Source: an uncultured Acetobacteraceae bacterium
GTDB lineage: Bacteria; Pseudomonadota; Alphaproteobacteria; Acetobacterales; Acetobacteraceae
DNA length: 43,272 nt
NCBI GenBank assembly: GCA_903907955.1
Contig: CAIVPZ010000147.1
Coordinates: 1-43,272 of the forward strand
Direction: 5' to 3'
Position numbers and translations under genes: made by a program
The notes under the pieces: model-generated
What the model saw: the letters and a program-made list of their open reading frames with translations, nothing else
Told to the model about the DNA's origin: nothing
The model's database searches: none
Part shown: positions 24,005 to 32,475 of the stretch, piece by piece
How the letters are laid out: each line of letters starts with the position of its first letter
Numbering within the stretch: the first letter of the stretch is position 1

Positions 24005-24110
24005 CTCAGAACTTGTAAAGCAATCGAACTTGCGAATGAAAGCCCGCTGATATCATTGAGCGTTCCCGGCAAGAACCGAGTGCCGCGGGCATTCATCCAC
24101 AAACTCTCAG
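24005..24110 (-). repeat. Stop-codon palindromic element, copy D
   Basis: On the minus strand the element begins in the stop codon of fdxA (TGAGAGTTTGTGGATGAATG) and ends CAAGTTCTGAG. The core CTCAATGATATCAGCGGGC equals that of copy B. The inner stem (GAATGCCCGC region) is kept. It is the first sequence downstream of the helicase-S4-fdxA operon. Confidence 0.85.
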
Positions 24111-24439
24111 GGCGTGCCCGGCTCCGCCGAGAACAGCGCCGCCTTGTCCGGCTTGTCCTTCCAGGCGTCCGCGTCAGCCGGCGGCTCGCCCTTGCGGGTG
24201 ATGTTGGGCCACAGCGCCGCGTAGGTGCGGTTCACTTCCGCCCAGGCGGCGGCGCGGTCGTCGCTGTCGGGAACGATCGCTTCCGCCGGGCATTCCGGCT
24301 CGCATACCCCGCAGTCGATGCACTCGTCCGGGTTGATCGCCAGCATGTTCTCGCCGACATAGAAGCAGTCCACCGGGCACACTTCGACGCAGTCCATGTA
24401 TTTGCAGCGGATGCAGTTTTCGGTGACCACGTAGGTCAT
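24107..24439 (-). CDS. fdxA: 7Fe ferredoxin
   Basis: 110 residues from ATG 24439, with AGGAG about ten bases upstream. Cluster ligands are Cys9, Cys17, Cys21, Cys25, Cys40, Cys43, Cys46 and Cys50 ([19 protein letters not shown] and [12 protein letters not shown]), the [3Fe-4S][4Fe-4S] pattern of FdxA, with Cys12 extra. The C-terminal extension ([20 protein letters not shown]) is the normal alphaproteobacterial form. It is a soluble low-potential electron carrier; its essential partner is not known from the sequence. The ATG overlaps the stop of the S4-domain gene (ATGA), and the stop codon overlaps repeat copy D. Confidence 0.96.
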   Translation of the reverse strand: MTYVVTENCIRCKYMDCVEVCPVDCFYVGENMLAINPDECIDCGVCEPECPAEAIVPDSDDRAAAWAEVNRTYAALWPNITRKGEPPADADAWKDKPDKAALFSAEPGTP

Positions 24440-24843
24440 CGCGGACTCCTCGTCGGAATGGGCCCGGGCGGAAGGTGCCCGGGCGGGATCGGTTCTGCCG
24501 GGCGATATGCCGCCGTTTCGCTGCTGCCGCAAGGGTCCGTCGGCCCTGGGGGATCGTTCGGCTGCCCGGTCTCACGGTAGAGCAGCCGTGCTTCGCTTGC
24601 AGGGCCGCGCCGCACCGCCAGTGCCAGCACCTCCAGCACCAGCACGCGACCCCGCAGCGGCAGGGTGATCACGTCGCCCACCCGCAGCCGCGCATGCGGC
24701 TTGTCGGTCGGCTGGCGGTTGATCCGCAGCATCCCAGCGCCGACCAGCCGGGCACAGTCCGCCCGCGCCTTCATGAACCGGGCGCACCACAGCCACTGGT
24801 CCAGCCGTTGCCAGTCGCGGTCCTCGGCCGGCCCGGCCGGCAT
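24436..24843 (-). CDS. Hsp15-like S4-domain RNA-binding protein
   Basis: 135 residues. The S4 domain spans about 8-75: [40 protein letters not shown] and [20 protein letters not shown]. This matches Hsp15 (HslR), which binds stalled 50S subunits carrying peptidyl-tRNA. The tail (from about 95) is Pro-rich and probably disordered. The start ATG (24843) shares a base with the stop of the helicase gene (TGATG), and the stop overlaps the fdxA start, so three genes are translationally chained. The pairing with an RNA helicase fits an RNA or ribosome-quality role. Confidence 0.9.
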   Translation of the reverse strand: MPAGPAEDRDWQRLDQWLWCARFMKARADCARLVGAGMLRINRQPTDKPHARLRVGDVITLPLRGRVLVLEVLALAVRRGPASEARLLYRETGQPNDPPGPTDPCGSSETAAYRPAEPIPPGHLPPGPIPTRSPR

Positions 24844-27359
24844 CAGCCACGCAGCGCCGCCAGGGCGGCGAACGGGTGGTCGGCGGGCAACGCGCGGCGC
24901 TTCGGCGGCGGGGCAGCCGGCCGGCGGCGGCGCAGCGGCGTCGCCATCGCCGGCATCGGCGGCCCGAACTGCGCATCCGCCAGCACCCCGGCCGGGATCA
25001 GACGGAAGCCGAGGCCGCGCAGCACCTCCGCCACCAGTCCGGGCCGGACCGCCAGGCGCGACGCCAGGTCGGCGGGCACCACCGCCGGCCGGGCGCGGGC
25101 GGCGAAGGCCAGCTCGGCGGCGATCCGTTCGGCCACGTCCAGCCGCAGCAGCACCGGGCCGGCGGCCACCCACCCCATCGCCGCGGCAAATCCGGCCGGC
25201 CAGTCCGCCGGCGGGGCGATCGACACCTGCCCCGGTGCCGGCAGCGCGGGCGCCGGCACGTCGCGGCACAGCGCCCAGAGCAGCGCCCGCATCGGCGCGG
25301 CGCGCGGCTTCAGCAGCGCCGGCAGGAACAACCCGTGGCGCCCTGCCTGCACGCCCAGCGTCTTCAGCCGTCCGCGCAGGGCCGGCGCGATGTCGTCCTC
25401 GGTCGCGCCCGGCACCACGCCCAGCCCCTCGGCCAGGCGATGCAGCGGCCCGCGCAGGGCGCCCTCGGCATCGGCGGCGGAAACCGCCGCGATCAGCGGC
25501 GCCAGCGCCGCGCGCACCTGCGCATCGGCAAACCGCTGCAGCCGTGCCCGCACCCGCTCGCGTGCCGCCCCGTCGAGGAACTCGCTGTCCAGCACATCGA
25601 CCAGCGGGCGCAGGGCGCTTGTTCCGGGCAGCAGTCGCGCCACCGGCACGCCGGCCCAGGCGATGCGGTTATCCTCCAGCCAGGCGAAAGCGGCATCCGG
25701 CTCGGCTTCCAGCCGGCTCACCCGCAGCGGCATTTCCCCGCGCAACGCCCGGCGCGCCGCCCGCAGCACCATCCGCCGCTGCTCGCCCTCGCTCATCGGG
25801 TCGGGCACGAAGCCGAAGCCTTCGACATGGCCGACCGGGTGGCCTTCCACCACCACCTCGCCGCGCCGGGTGACCGCCGACAGCAGGGGCTCCCCGTCAT
25901 CCGCGTCCAGCCGGCGCATCAGCAGGGCGGCGCGGCGGTCGACGAAGCGGGTGGTCAGGCGTTCGTGCAGCACGTCCGACAGCCGGTCCTCGACCTCGCG
26001 GGCACGGCCCTGCCAGTGCAGCGGGTCCGCCACCCAGTCGGTGCGGGCGGCGATGTAGGACCACACCCGCACGCCGGCGAGCCGCTGCATCAGCGTGTCG
26101 ATGTCGCCGTCGGTGCGGTTGAGCGCGGCGATCTGCCCGGCCATCCAGTCGGCCGGCAGCCGCCCGTCGCGCACCACATGGCCGAACACGCGGCCGCACA
26201 GGCGCACGTGGCTGTCCTCGGCCAGCTTGCGGAAATCCGGGATCTGGCAGGCTTCCCACAGCAGCCGCACCCGGGTCCGGCCACTTGCCAGCGCGCGCGT
26301 CTCCGGCTCGCGGGCGAGGGCGGCCAGCGTCTGCAGGTCGGTGGCGTCGTTGCCGCGGACCAGCCCCGGCCGGGGGGGCGGCGCCTGCAGGGTGGCCAGC
26401 AGCGTGTCCACATGGGTGAAATCCAGCGCGCTGTTGCGCCAGCACAGCTGGTCCAGCCGCTCGAAACTGTGCGTCTGCACCGCCTCGGCGAGTTCCGGCG
26501 GCATCGGCGGGCAGTCCGCCGTGGTGCCGAAGGTGCCGTCGCGCATGCCCCGGCCGGCCCGCCCGGCGATCTGCGCCAGTTCCGGTGCGTTCAGCGCGCG
26601 CGGCCGGTGGCCGTCGAACTTGCCCAGCCGGGCGAAGGCGACATGGTCGACATCCATGTTCAGGCCCATGCCGATGGCATCGGTCGCCACCAGGAAATCG
26701 ACTTCCTTGGCCTGGTACAGCGCCACCTGGGCATTGCGGGTGCGCGGCGAAAGCCGCCCCATCACCACCGCGCAGCCGCCGCGGCGGCGGCGGATCAGCT
26801 CGGCGATGGCGTAGACCTCGGCGGCGCTGAACGCCACCACGGCGGTGCGCGGCGGCACCCGGGCGAGTTTCGCCGGCCCGGCATGCAGCAACTGCGACAG
26901 CCGCGGCCGGGTTTCCACCTCCGCCTGCGGCACCAGAAGCTGCAACAGCGGGCGGATGGTCTCGGCGCCGAGGAACATGGTCTCGACCAGGCCGCGCGCG
27001 TGCAGCAGCCGGTCGGTGAACACGTGGCCGCGGTCCGGGTCGGCGCAGAGCTGGATTTCGTCCACCGCGACGAACTCGACCGCCCGGTCGAGCGGCATCG
27101 CCTCGGTGGTGCAGGAGAACCAGCGCGCATCGGGCGGGATGATCTTTTCCTCGCCGGTGATCAGCGCGACGTGGCGCGCGCCCTTGCGGGCGACCATGCG
27201 GTCGTAGTTTTCCCGGGCGAGCAGGCGAAGCGGAAAACCGATGATTCCGGAGGCGTGCCCGAGCAGACGCTCGATGGCCAGATGGGTCTTGCCCGTGTTG
27301 GTGGGGCCGAGCACGGCCCGCACCCGCGCCGGCAGATCGCCCTGTGCGATTCGCGACAT
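24843..27359 (-). CDS. SUV3-like DEAD/H-family helicase
   Basis: 838 residues from ATG 27359. Motif I is GPTNTGKTH (18-26) and motif II is DEIQ (100-103) in VDEIQLCADPDRGHVFTDRL. The C-terminal helicase lobe includes ATDAIGMGLNMDVDHVAF and the Arg-finger motif QIAGRAGRG. This combination (GPTNTGKT, DEIQ) is the SUV3 family, mitochondrial RNA helicases whose bacterial relatives are mostly in Alphaproteobacteria. The last 300 residues are Ala/Arg-rich and end in a Pro/Arg-rich tail (LRRRRPAAPPPKRR). The likely role is RNA unwinding in decay or ribosome biogenesis. It is first gene of the helicase-S4-fdxA operon. A hairpin and the glycosyltransferase gene stop lie 78 bp upstream. Confidence 0.9.
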   Translation of the reverse strand: MSRIAQGDLPARVRAVLGPTNTGKTHLAIERLLGHASGIIGFPLRLLARENYDRMVARKGARHVALITGEEKIIPPDARWFSCTTEAMPLDRAVEFVAVDEIQLCADPDRGHVFTDRLLHARGLVETMFLGAETIRPLLQLLVPQAEVETRPRLSQLLHAGPAKLARVPPRTAVVAFSAAEVYAIAELIRRRRGGCAVVMGRLSPRTRNAQVALYQAKEVDFLVATDAIGMGLNMDVDHVAFARLGKFDGHRPRALNAPELAQIAGRAGRGMRDGTFGTTADCPPMPPELAEAVQTHSFERLDQLCWRNSALDFTHVDTLLATLQAPPPRPGLVRGNDATDLQTLAALAREPETRALASGRTRVRLLWEACQIPDFRKLAEDSHVRLCGRVFGHVVRDGRLPADWMAGQIAALNRTDGDIDTLMQRLAGVRVWSYIAARTDWVADPLHWQGRAREVEDRLSDVLHERLTTRFVDRRAALLMRRLDADDGEPLLSAVTRRGEVVVEGHPVGHVEGFGFVPDPMSEGEQRRMVLRAARRALRGEMPLRVSRLEAEPDAAFAWLEDNRIAWAGVPVARLLPGTSALRPLVDVLDSEFLDGAARERVRARLQRFADAQVRAALAPLIAAVSAADAEGALRGPLHRLAEGLGVVPGATEDDIAPALRGRLKTLGVQAGRHGLFLPALLKPRAAPMRALLWALCRDVPAPALPAPGQVSIAPPADWPAGFAAAMGWVAAGPVLLRLDVAERIAAELAFAARARPAVVPADLASRLAVRPGLVAEVLRGLGFRLIPAGVLADAQFGPPMPAMATPLRRRRPAAPPPKRRALPADHPFAALAALRG

Positions 27360-27408
27360 GAGAGGAATGGTTGGGTGTGGTGGGGCGAAAGGCAAGAGGG
27401 AAGCAAGG

Positions 27409-27425
27409 CCAGGGCGCTGCCCTGG
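27409..27425. terminator. CCAGGGC-N3-GCCCTGG hairpin
   Basis: A 7-bp perfect stem with loop GCT lies between the stop of the methyltransferase-glycosyltransferase gene (27437) and the helicase start, both on the minus strand. It is the same hairpin family as at 3902 and 7474, probably separating two transcription units. Confidence 0.5.
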
Positions 27426-27436
27426 ACCCCGTTTCC

Positions 27437-29182
27437 TTACCCCGGGGGCACCAGCAACGGCGTGCCCGCCGGCAGCGTCGCCGCGGCATCGGCCGGCGCC
27501 CGGGCCAGTTCCGGCATGCGTTCCAGCAACGCCCGATTCAGCTCCTCGCGGCGCGCCCAGAGGGAGCGGTACCAGGCCAGCCGCGGCGGCACCTGGCGCG
27601 CCAGCATGCGTTCCCGCGCCACCATGGCCCGCGCCGCGTCGGCGATCGCGCGGCCCTGCGCGGGGTTGGCGAGCAGGTGCAGCAGCTTCTTCTGCAGCTC
27701 GTCCGCATCGCGGAACAGCAGGCCGGTCCGCCCGTCCACCACACTGTCGGCATAAACCACCGGGCTGGCCAGCGTGGTCACCCGGTGGGCCGCCGCCTCG
27801 ATGAACTTCAGGTCCGACTTGCAGCGGTTGAACGGGTTGTCGCGCAACGGCATGAACGAGATTTCGCTGCCCGCCAGCAGGTCCTGGTAGGTTTCGTAGT
27901 CGCACATCGGCACGAAGCTTTTGTGCGGCGTCTGCAGCGCCTCGAACAGTCCGGCATCGGCGACGATGCGGAACAGCAGCCGGTCCCCGGCCAGCGCCGC
28001 CGCGGCGTTCAGCGCCCCGAGCAAGGGCGGCCATTCCTCCTCGCGGTTCAGCCCGGCGAAGAACAGGGTCAGCCGGCCAGGGTCGGCGTAGTTGCGCGGC
28101 TCCGGCAGGTGCACGATGGCGTTGGGGAACGCCGCCACCTCCGGGTTGAACTGCCGCAGCACCGTCGCCAGCGGCCCGGTCGAGGTCTGCACCGCATGCA
28201 CGGCGCGGAAACTGTTGACATCCTCGCGCTGCATCGCCGGCAGGAAGCCGGGATGGTCGTCGAACTCGCACAGCACCAGCCAGCCGCGCGCGATCAGTGC
28301 CCGCACCTGCGCCAGCCCGTGCGCGCCGGCCAGCACCGGGCGGTGGAAGATGAACAGCCGCGCCGTGTCGTCCTGTGCCGCCGGAACCGCGGTCTCGCCG
28401 GCCGGCACCACTTCGGCGGTGACGCCCGGATGGGTCGCCATCGCCCGCATCGGCTGCACCACCCGCACATGGCTCACCCCGCCGACATGGTCGAGCATGG
28501 TCGAGCGCAGGAGCAGCGGCGTCGGGGTTCGCCGGGCGGCGCGCCAGACATGCTGGAGCGGCAGGGCGCGGGTGCGGTAGGCATCGCGGTCGATGCCGAG
28601 CGCCGCCAGCGCCGGTTCCATCGCCTGCACGAAGGCGTCGCCGGCGTCGCGATCGAAGATGCGCGGCGCGACGTCCAGCGGCACCAGTCCGGCGGCGGTG
28701 AGCGCGCGATGGGTGTTTTCCGCGGTGAACCAGCGCAGATGGGTGCGGTCGAACAGGCCCGCCGGTTCGTAGTCGAAGGTGCCGCGCAGCAGCCGTTCGG
28801 CAAAGCTCCAGTGCTCGGCGTTCGGCATGCAGATCAGCACCAGGCCGTCCCCGGCCAGCGCGCCGGCATGCCGGCGCAGCAATGCCCAGGGGTCGCGCAT
28901 GTGCTCCAGCGAGTCGCCGTAGATGATGCAGTCGAACGGCCCCGGGCCGAACGGCAACGGCTCGCGCTCGACATCGCCGGTGGCGGTTTCGTCCAGGCGC
29001 CCGACGGCAATCCGCGCGGCGTCCTGGTCCGGCTCGATGCCGAGATAGCGGCAGGCCGGGTTGCGCCGCTTGTACTCGGCACCGAGCGCGCCGCTGCCGC
29101 AGCCGATCTCGAGAATGACCCGGGCATCGAGCGGAATGCGGTTGAGCAGGTCGATGTTGGCAACATCGGGATAGTTCGGCAT
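27437..29182 (-). CDS. Methyltransferase-glycosyltransferase fusion
   Basis: 581 residues from ATG 29182. The N-terminal part (about 1-190) is a class I SAM methyltransferase: EIGCGSG (25-31), GIEPDQDAAR, and DCIIYGDSLEHMRDPWALL. The C-terminal part is a GT-B glycosyltransferase-like region: LTLFFAGLNREEEWPPLL, then YQDLLAGSEISFMPLRDN, the acceptor-end NRCKSDLKFIEAA and VVDGRTGLLF. Such fusions occur in O-antigen and capsule loci, where the sugar is both added and methylated or the two halves act in turn. It is the most downstream gene of the polysaccharide set (27437-32397, minus). The substrate is not evident. A 26-bp tandem duplication lies before it. Confidence 0.85.
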   Translation of the reverse strand: MPNYPDVANIDLLNRIPLDARVILEIGCGSGALGAEYKRRNPACRYLGIEPDQDAARIAVGRLDETATGDVEREPLPFGPGPFDCIIYGDSLEHMRDPWALLRRHAGALAGDGLVLICMPNAEHWSFAERLLRGTFDYEPAGLFDRTHLRWFTAENTHRALTAAGLVPLDVAPRIFDRDAGDAFVQAMEPALAALGIDRDAYRTRALPLQHVWRAARRTPTPLLLRSTMLDHVGGVSHVRVVQPMRAMATHPGVTAEVVPAGETAVPAAQDDTARLFIFHRPVLAGAHGLAQVRALIARGWLVLCEFDDHPGFLPAMQREDVNSFRAVHAVQTSTGPLATVLRQFNPEVAAFPNAIVHLPEPRNYADPGRLTLFFAGLNREEEWPPLLGALNAAAALAGDRLLFRIVADAGLFEALQTPHKSFVPMCDYETYQDLLAGSEISFMPLRDNPFNRCKSDLKFIEAAAHRVTTLASPVVYADSVVDGRTGLLFRDADELQKKLLHLLANPAQGRAIADAARAMVARERMLARQVPPRLAWYRSLWARREELNRALLERMPELARAPADAAATLPAGTPLLVPPG

Positions 29183-29222
29183 GCGCAAGTGATGCCTGCA
29201 ACCGGGGGCTTTATCAAGCTGT

Positions 29223-29274
29223 TGCACTGTCGCCGGCGGCGGCTCCGCTGCACTGTCGCCGGCGGCGGCTCCGC
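29223..29274. repeat. Two tandem copies of a 26-bp unit
   Basis: TGCACTGTCGCCGGCGGCGG plus CTCCGC is repeated exactly twice between the aminotransferase stop (29289) and the methyltransferase start (29182). It is very GC-rich and self-complementary in part. It looks like a recent slippage duplication in a gene-to-gene gap. Confidence 0.85.
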
Positions 29275-29288
29275 CGGCCGCGTGGCGG

Positions 29289-30419
29289 TCAGGCGTTCGC
29301 GCACACCGCCGCGCAGATGCGGTCCACATCCGCCTCCGTCAGGTCCGGATGGATCGGCAGCGCCAGGATGCGGGTGGCCAGGTTCTCGGCAACCGGCAGC
29401 GCCGCCCCGTCATGCGCGGCGGCATATGCCGGCTGGGCGTGCAACGGCCGGGGGTAGTAGATCGCGGTCGGCACCCCGGCTTCCCGCAGCCCGGCCTGCA
29501 GGCGATCCCGGGCCGCGGCATCGGGCAGCAGGATGGCATAGATCGCCCAGGCGCTGGTGCTGTCCGCCACCCGCGCCGGCACGGTCACCGCCTGCGCCAG
29601 CCGTGCATCATAGACCGCGGCGATGCGCTCCCTTGCCGCCAGCTCCGCCTCGAACACGGCGAGCTTGCTCAGCAGCACCGCCGCCTGCAGCGTGTCCAGC
29701 CGGCCGTTCATGCCGGTGCGCAGCACTTCGTAGCGGGTGGTGCCCTCGCCGTGCGTGCGCAGCGAGCGGTACAGCGCCGCCCGCCCGGCGCTCTCGGTGA
29801 ACAGCGCGCCGCCGTCGCCATAGGCGCCGAGCGGCTTGGAGGGAAAGAAACTGGTGGCGGTGGCGTCCGCCGCCCGGCCCAGCCGCGCGCCGTGCGCCGA
29901 GGCGCCGAAACTTTGCGCGCAGTCGTCCAGGGTGAACAGGCCCTGGGCCGCGGCGATCGCCCGCAGCGCCGGCCAGTCGGCCGGCTGGCCGAACAGATCG
30001 ACGCCGATCACCGCGCGCGGACGCAGCCGCCCGGCCAGCCGCACTTCCGCCACCCGGGCCGCCAGCTGTGCCGGATCGATCTGGAAGGTGCGGGGATCGA
30101 CATCGACGAACACCGGCGTCGCCCCCAGCAGCAGCGGCACCTCGGCGGTCGCGGTGTAGGTGAAGGCGGGCAGGAACACCGCATCGCCGCGGCCGATCCC
30201 CTCGGCCATCAGCGCGATCTGCAACGCATCCGTGCCCGAGGAGACGGTGACGCAGTGCGCGGCGCCGCAGAACGCCGCCAGCTTCGTCTCCAGCTCCGCC
30301 ACCTCCGGGCCGAGGATGAACTGGCAATGCGCCAGCACCGCCTCCAGCCGCGGCCGCAGATCGGCGGCAATGCGCGCCTGCTGCGCCTTGAGGTCGAGAA
30401 ACGGCACCGGCGCGGTCAT
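29289..30419 (-). CDS. DegT/DnrJ/EryC1 family sugar aminotransferase (WbpE-like)
   Basis: 376 residues from ATG 30419. PLP Lys195 is in SFFPSKPLGAYGDGGA and the preceding DDCAQSFGASAHG (165-177) is typical. The start VPFLDLKAQQARI, the block LGPEVAELETKLAAF, and the end AGVPTAIYYPRPLHAQPAY align closely in my memory with WbpE of Pseudomonas, which aminates a UDP-3-keto sugar for O-antigen. This enzyme likely makes an amino sugar for surface polysaccharide; whether it acts at C3 or C4 is not readable, since the dehydratase next door would instead provide a 4-keto sugar. The ribosome site GAGGGT is duplicated in tandem upstream. Confidence 0.9.
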   Translation of the reverse strand: MTAPVPFLDLKAQQARIAADLRPRLEAVLAHCQFILGPEVAELETKLAAFCGAAHCVTVSSGTDALQIALMAEGIGRGDAVFLPAFTYTATAEVPLLLGATPVFVDVDPRTFQIDPAQLAARVAEVRLAGRLRPRAVIGVDLFGQPADWPALRAIAAAQGLFTLDDCAQSFGASAHGARLGRAADATATSFFPSKPLGAYGDGGALFTESAGRAALYRSLRTHGEGTTRYEVLRTGMNGRLDTLQAAVLLSKLAVFEAELAARERIAAVYDARLAQAVTVPARVADSTSAWAIYAILLPDAAARDRLQAGLREAGVPTAIYYPRPLHAQPAYAAAHDGAALPVAENLATRILALPIHPDLTEADVDRICAAVCANA

Positions 30420-30480
30420 GGTGAAACCCTCATGGACGAAACCCTCATGCGCGGGCGGGGTCGGCGCGGGCGGGGTCGGC
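30420..30480. repeat. Two adjacent 15-bp tandem duplications
   Basis: GAAACCCTCATG occurs at 30423-30434 and 30438-30449 (period 15), doubling the GAGGGT ribosome-site region before the aminotransferase ATG. Directly next to it GCGGGCGGGGTCGGC occurs at 30451-30465 and 30466-30480, giving ADPARADPARA at the C-terminus of the dehydratase. The two duplications sit side by side. Confidence 0.85.
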
Positions 30481-32397
30481 GCGGTCCTCGCCGGTGACGC
30501 GGCCGTCCGGGTTGTGCTGGAACTCGGGCACGATGCGGCCCAGCAGGGCGAGCGCCAGCCGCTCATTGCCGCCCCGGCAGGCGCCGGCGATCTCGTCGAT
30601 GGCGCGGCCGACGATGGCCGGGTCGGCGGTGCGGGGGCTGGCCATCAGCAGGCCCGGATGGCCGGTGGGTGTCGGCGGCTCGCGGCCGTGGAACAGTTCC
30701 TCGAACAGTTTTTCCCCCGGCCGCAGGCCGGTGAAACGAATCTCCACATCCGTCTCGGGGCGCAGCCCGGCGAGCCGGATCATCTGGCGGGCGAGGTCGA
30801 CGATCTTCACCGGCTCGCCCATGTCGAGCACGAAGATGCCACCGTCCTCGCGCAGCGCGGTGTCGCCGCTGCCCACCACGCTGGCTTGCAGCACCAGCCC
30901 GACCGCCTCGCGCACGGTCATGAAGTACCGCCGCATGTCGGGGTGGGTCACGGTCAGCGGTCCGCCGCGGGCGAGCTGGCGCTGGAACAACGGCACCACG
31001 CTGCCGGTGCTGCCCAGTACGTTGCCGAACCGCACGGTGATGCAGCGCATGCCGCCGGCCGGTCCGCGCGCGGCGATGTCGAGCCCCTGGCAGTATTTCT
31101 CCGCCAGCCGCTTCGACGCACCCATCAGCGAGGACGGGTTGACCGCCTTGTCGGTGGAGATCAGCACCATGGCGCGCACCCCGGCGGCGCGCGCCGCGTC
31201 GGCCACATGGCGGGTGCCGGCGGCATTGGTGAGCACGCCCTCCAGCGGGTTGGCCTCGACCATCGGCACATGCTTCAGCGCCGCGGCGTGGAACACCAGG
31301 TCGGGGCGAATCTCCTCCATCAGCCGGCGCAGCCGCGGCTCGTCGCGGACATCGGCCAGCACGCTGCGGCGGGGCAGGGCGGGGTGGCTGTCGGCCAGCT
31401 CGATGTCGATCTGCCACAGCGCGAACTCGCCGTTGTCCAGCAGCACCAGCAGCGCCGGGCCGAGGGCGGCCACCTGGCGGGCGAGTTCGCTGCCGATGGT
31501 GCCGCCGGCGCCGGTGACCAGCACCCGCCGCCCCTGCACCAGCCGCGCCATGCCCTCGCGGTCGAGCGGCACCTGCGGGCGGTTCAGCAGGTCCTCGATG
31601 GCGACCGGCCGCAATTCCAGCTCCGTGCCGGCCGCGGCGCCGAGCGTGGTCAGCCGCGGCGCGCGGGCGACGCGGATGCCTTCGCGGTCGGCCACTTCCA
31701 TGAGCGCGGCAAGCTGCTCGCCGGCGAGATCGGCCTCGGTGACCACCAGCACGCCCGGCAGCCCGCCGGCGGCGCGCAGCCCGGCCAGGATCTCGGCGGC
31801 GTCGGCGACGCTGCCGAGGATGGGCAGGCCGCCGATGCGCCGCCCGGTCTGCGCGCGGCCCGGCGAAAGCAGCCCGATCACCCGGTACGGCGTGCGCCGG
31901 TCGGCGGCGAGCGCGCGGATGAACAGGTCGGAGGCCTCGCCGGCGCCCACCAGCAGCACCGGCTGCGCCGCCTGTCCGTCCGGCGGCAAATGGTTTTCCT
32001 GCATGAGCCGATAGGCGATGCGCGGCACCGCCAGCAGCACCATCAGCACCAGCGCGTGCAGGGCGGGGAAGGCGGGGCTGGGGAAGGGCAGGTGCGCTTC
32101 GTGCAGCGCCACCGGGAAGATGGCCGCCGCCGCGATCGATGCCGCGGCAACCCCCAGCAGGTCGCCGGCGCCGGCGAACCGCCAGTACTGGGTGGACAGC
32201 CGGAACGGCAGCCCGGCCAGCAGCAGCGCCGCCGCCCCCCAGGCGATGGTCCAGAGCGGGCCGACCGGATCGGCCTGCGGATTCGCCAGCCAGCGCGCGA
32301 GCGGCACCGCCGCGCCCGCCAGCAGAGCGTCCACCCCGACGTTCAGGGCGATTCGGATGAAAGCGGATCGTGCGGCCATGACGGGGTCATAACGCAT
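30445..32397 (-). CDS. CapD/WbpM-type nucleotide-sugar 4,6-dehydratase
   Basis: 650 residues. Four membrane helices at the N-terminus (about 15-130), an intermediate CoA-binding-like domain (VLLVGAG, 148-153), then a Rossmann SDR domain: VTGAGGTIGSE (294-304) and STDKAVNPSSLMGASKR (414-430). The catalytic Tyr of short SDRs is Met425 with Lys429, as in WbpM, PglF and FlaA1 large dehydratases. RPGEKLFEEL follows at about 573. The enzyme converts UDP-GlcNAc to a UDP-4-keto-6-deoxy sugar at the membrane, feeding aminotransferases such as its neighbour. The start may be at 32397 or the ATG at 32379. The extreme C-terminus is altered by a 15-bp duplication. Confidence 0.93.
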   Translation of the reverse strand: MRYDPVMAARSAFIRIALNVGVDALLAGAAVPLARWLANPQADPVGPLWTIAWGAAALLLAGLPFRLSTQYWRFAGAGDLLGVAAASIAAAAIFPVALHEAHLPFPSPAFPALHALVLMVLLAVPRIAYRLMQENHLPPDGQAAQPVLLVGAGEASDLFIRALAADRRTPYRVIGLLSPGRAQTGRRIGGLPILGSVADAAEILAGLRAAGGLPGVLVVTEADLAGEQLAALMEVADREGIRVARAPRLTTLGAAAGTELELRPVAIEDLLNRPQVPLDREGMARLVQGRRVLVTGAGGTIGSELARQVAALGPALLVLLDNGEFALWQIDIELADSHPALPRRSVLADVRDEPRLRRLMEEIRPDLVFHAAALKHVPMVEANPLEGVLTNAAGTRHVADAARAAGVRAMVLISTDKAVNPSSLMGASKRLAEKYCQGLDIAARGPAGGMRCITVRFGNVLGSTGSVVPLFQRQLARGGPLTVTHPDMRRYFMTVREAVGLVLQASVVGSGDTALREDGGIFVLDMGEPVKIVDLARQMIRLAGLRPETDVEIRFTGLRPGEKLFEELFHGREPPTPTGHPGLLMASPRTADPAIVGRAIDEIAGACRGGNERLALALLGRIVPEFQHNPDGRVTGEDRADPARADPARA

Positions 32398-32475
32398 CGG
32401 CCGCGGCGGGTCATCGTGCCCGCGGCGCAGTCCGGGGTTTCCCGGCGCGGGGCGGCCCGGCTACACGGTCGCGGC

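Noticed and set aside
27360-29201. Long open frame continuing upstream of the helicase start, antisense-shifted over the glycosyltransferase gene
   Set aside because: The helicase similarity begins at ATG 27359, and the other frame encodes clear methyltransferase and glycosyltransferase motifs.
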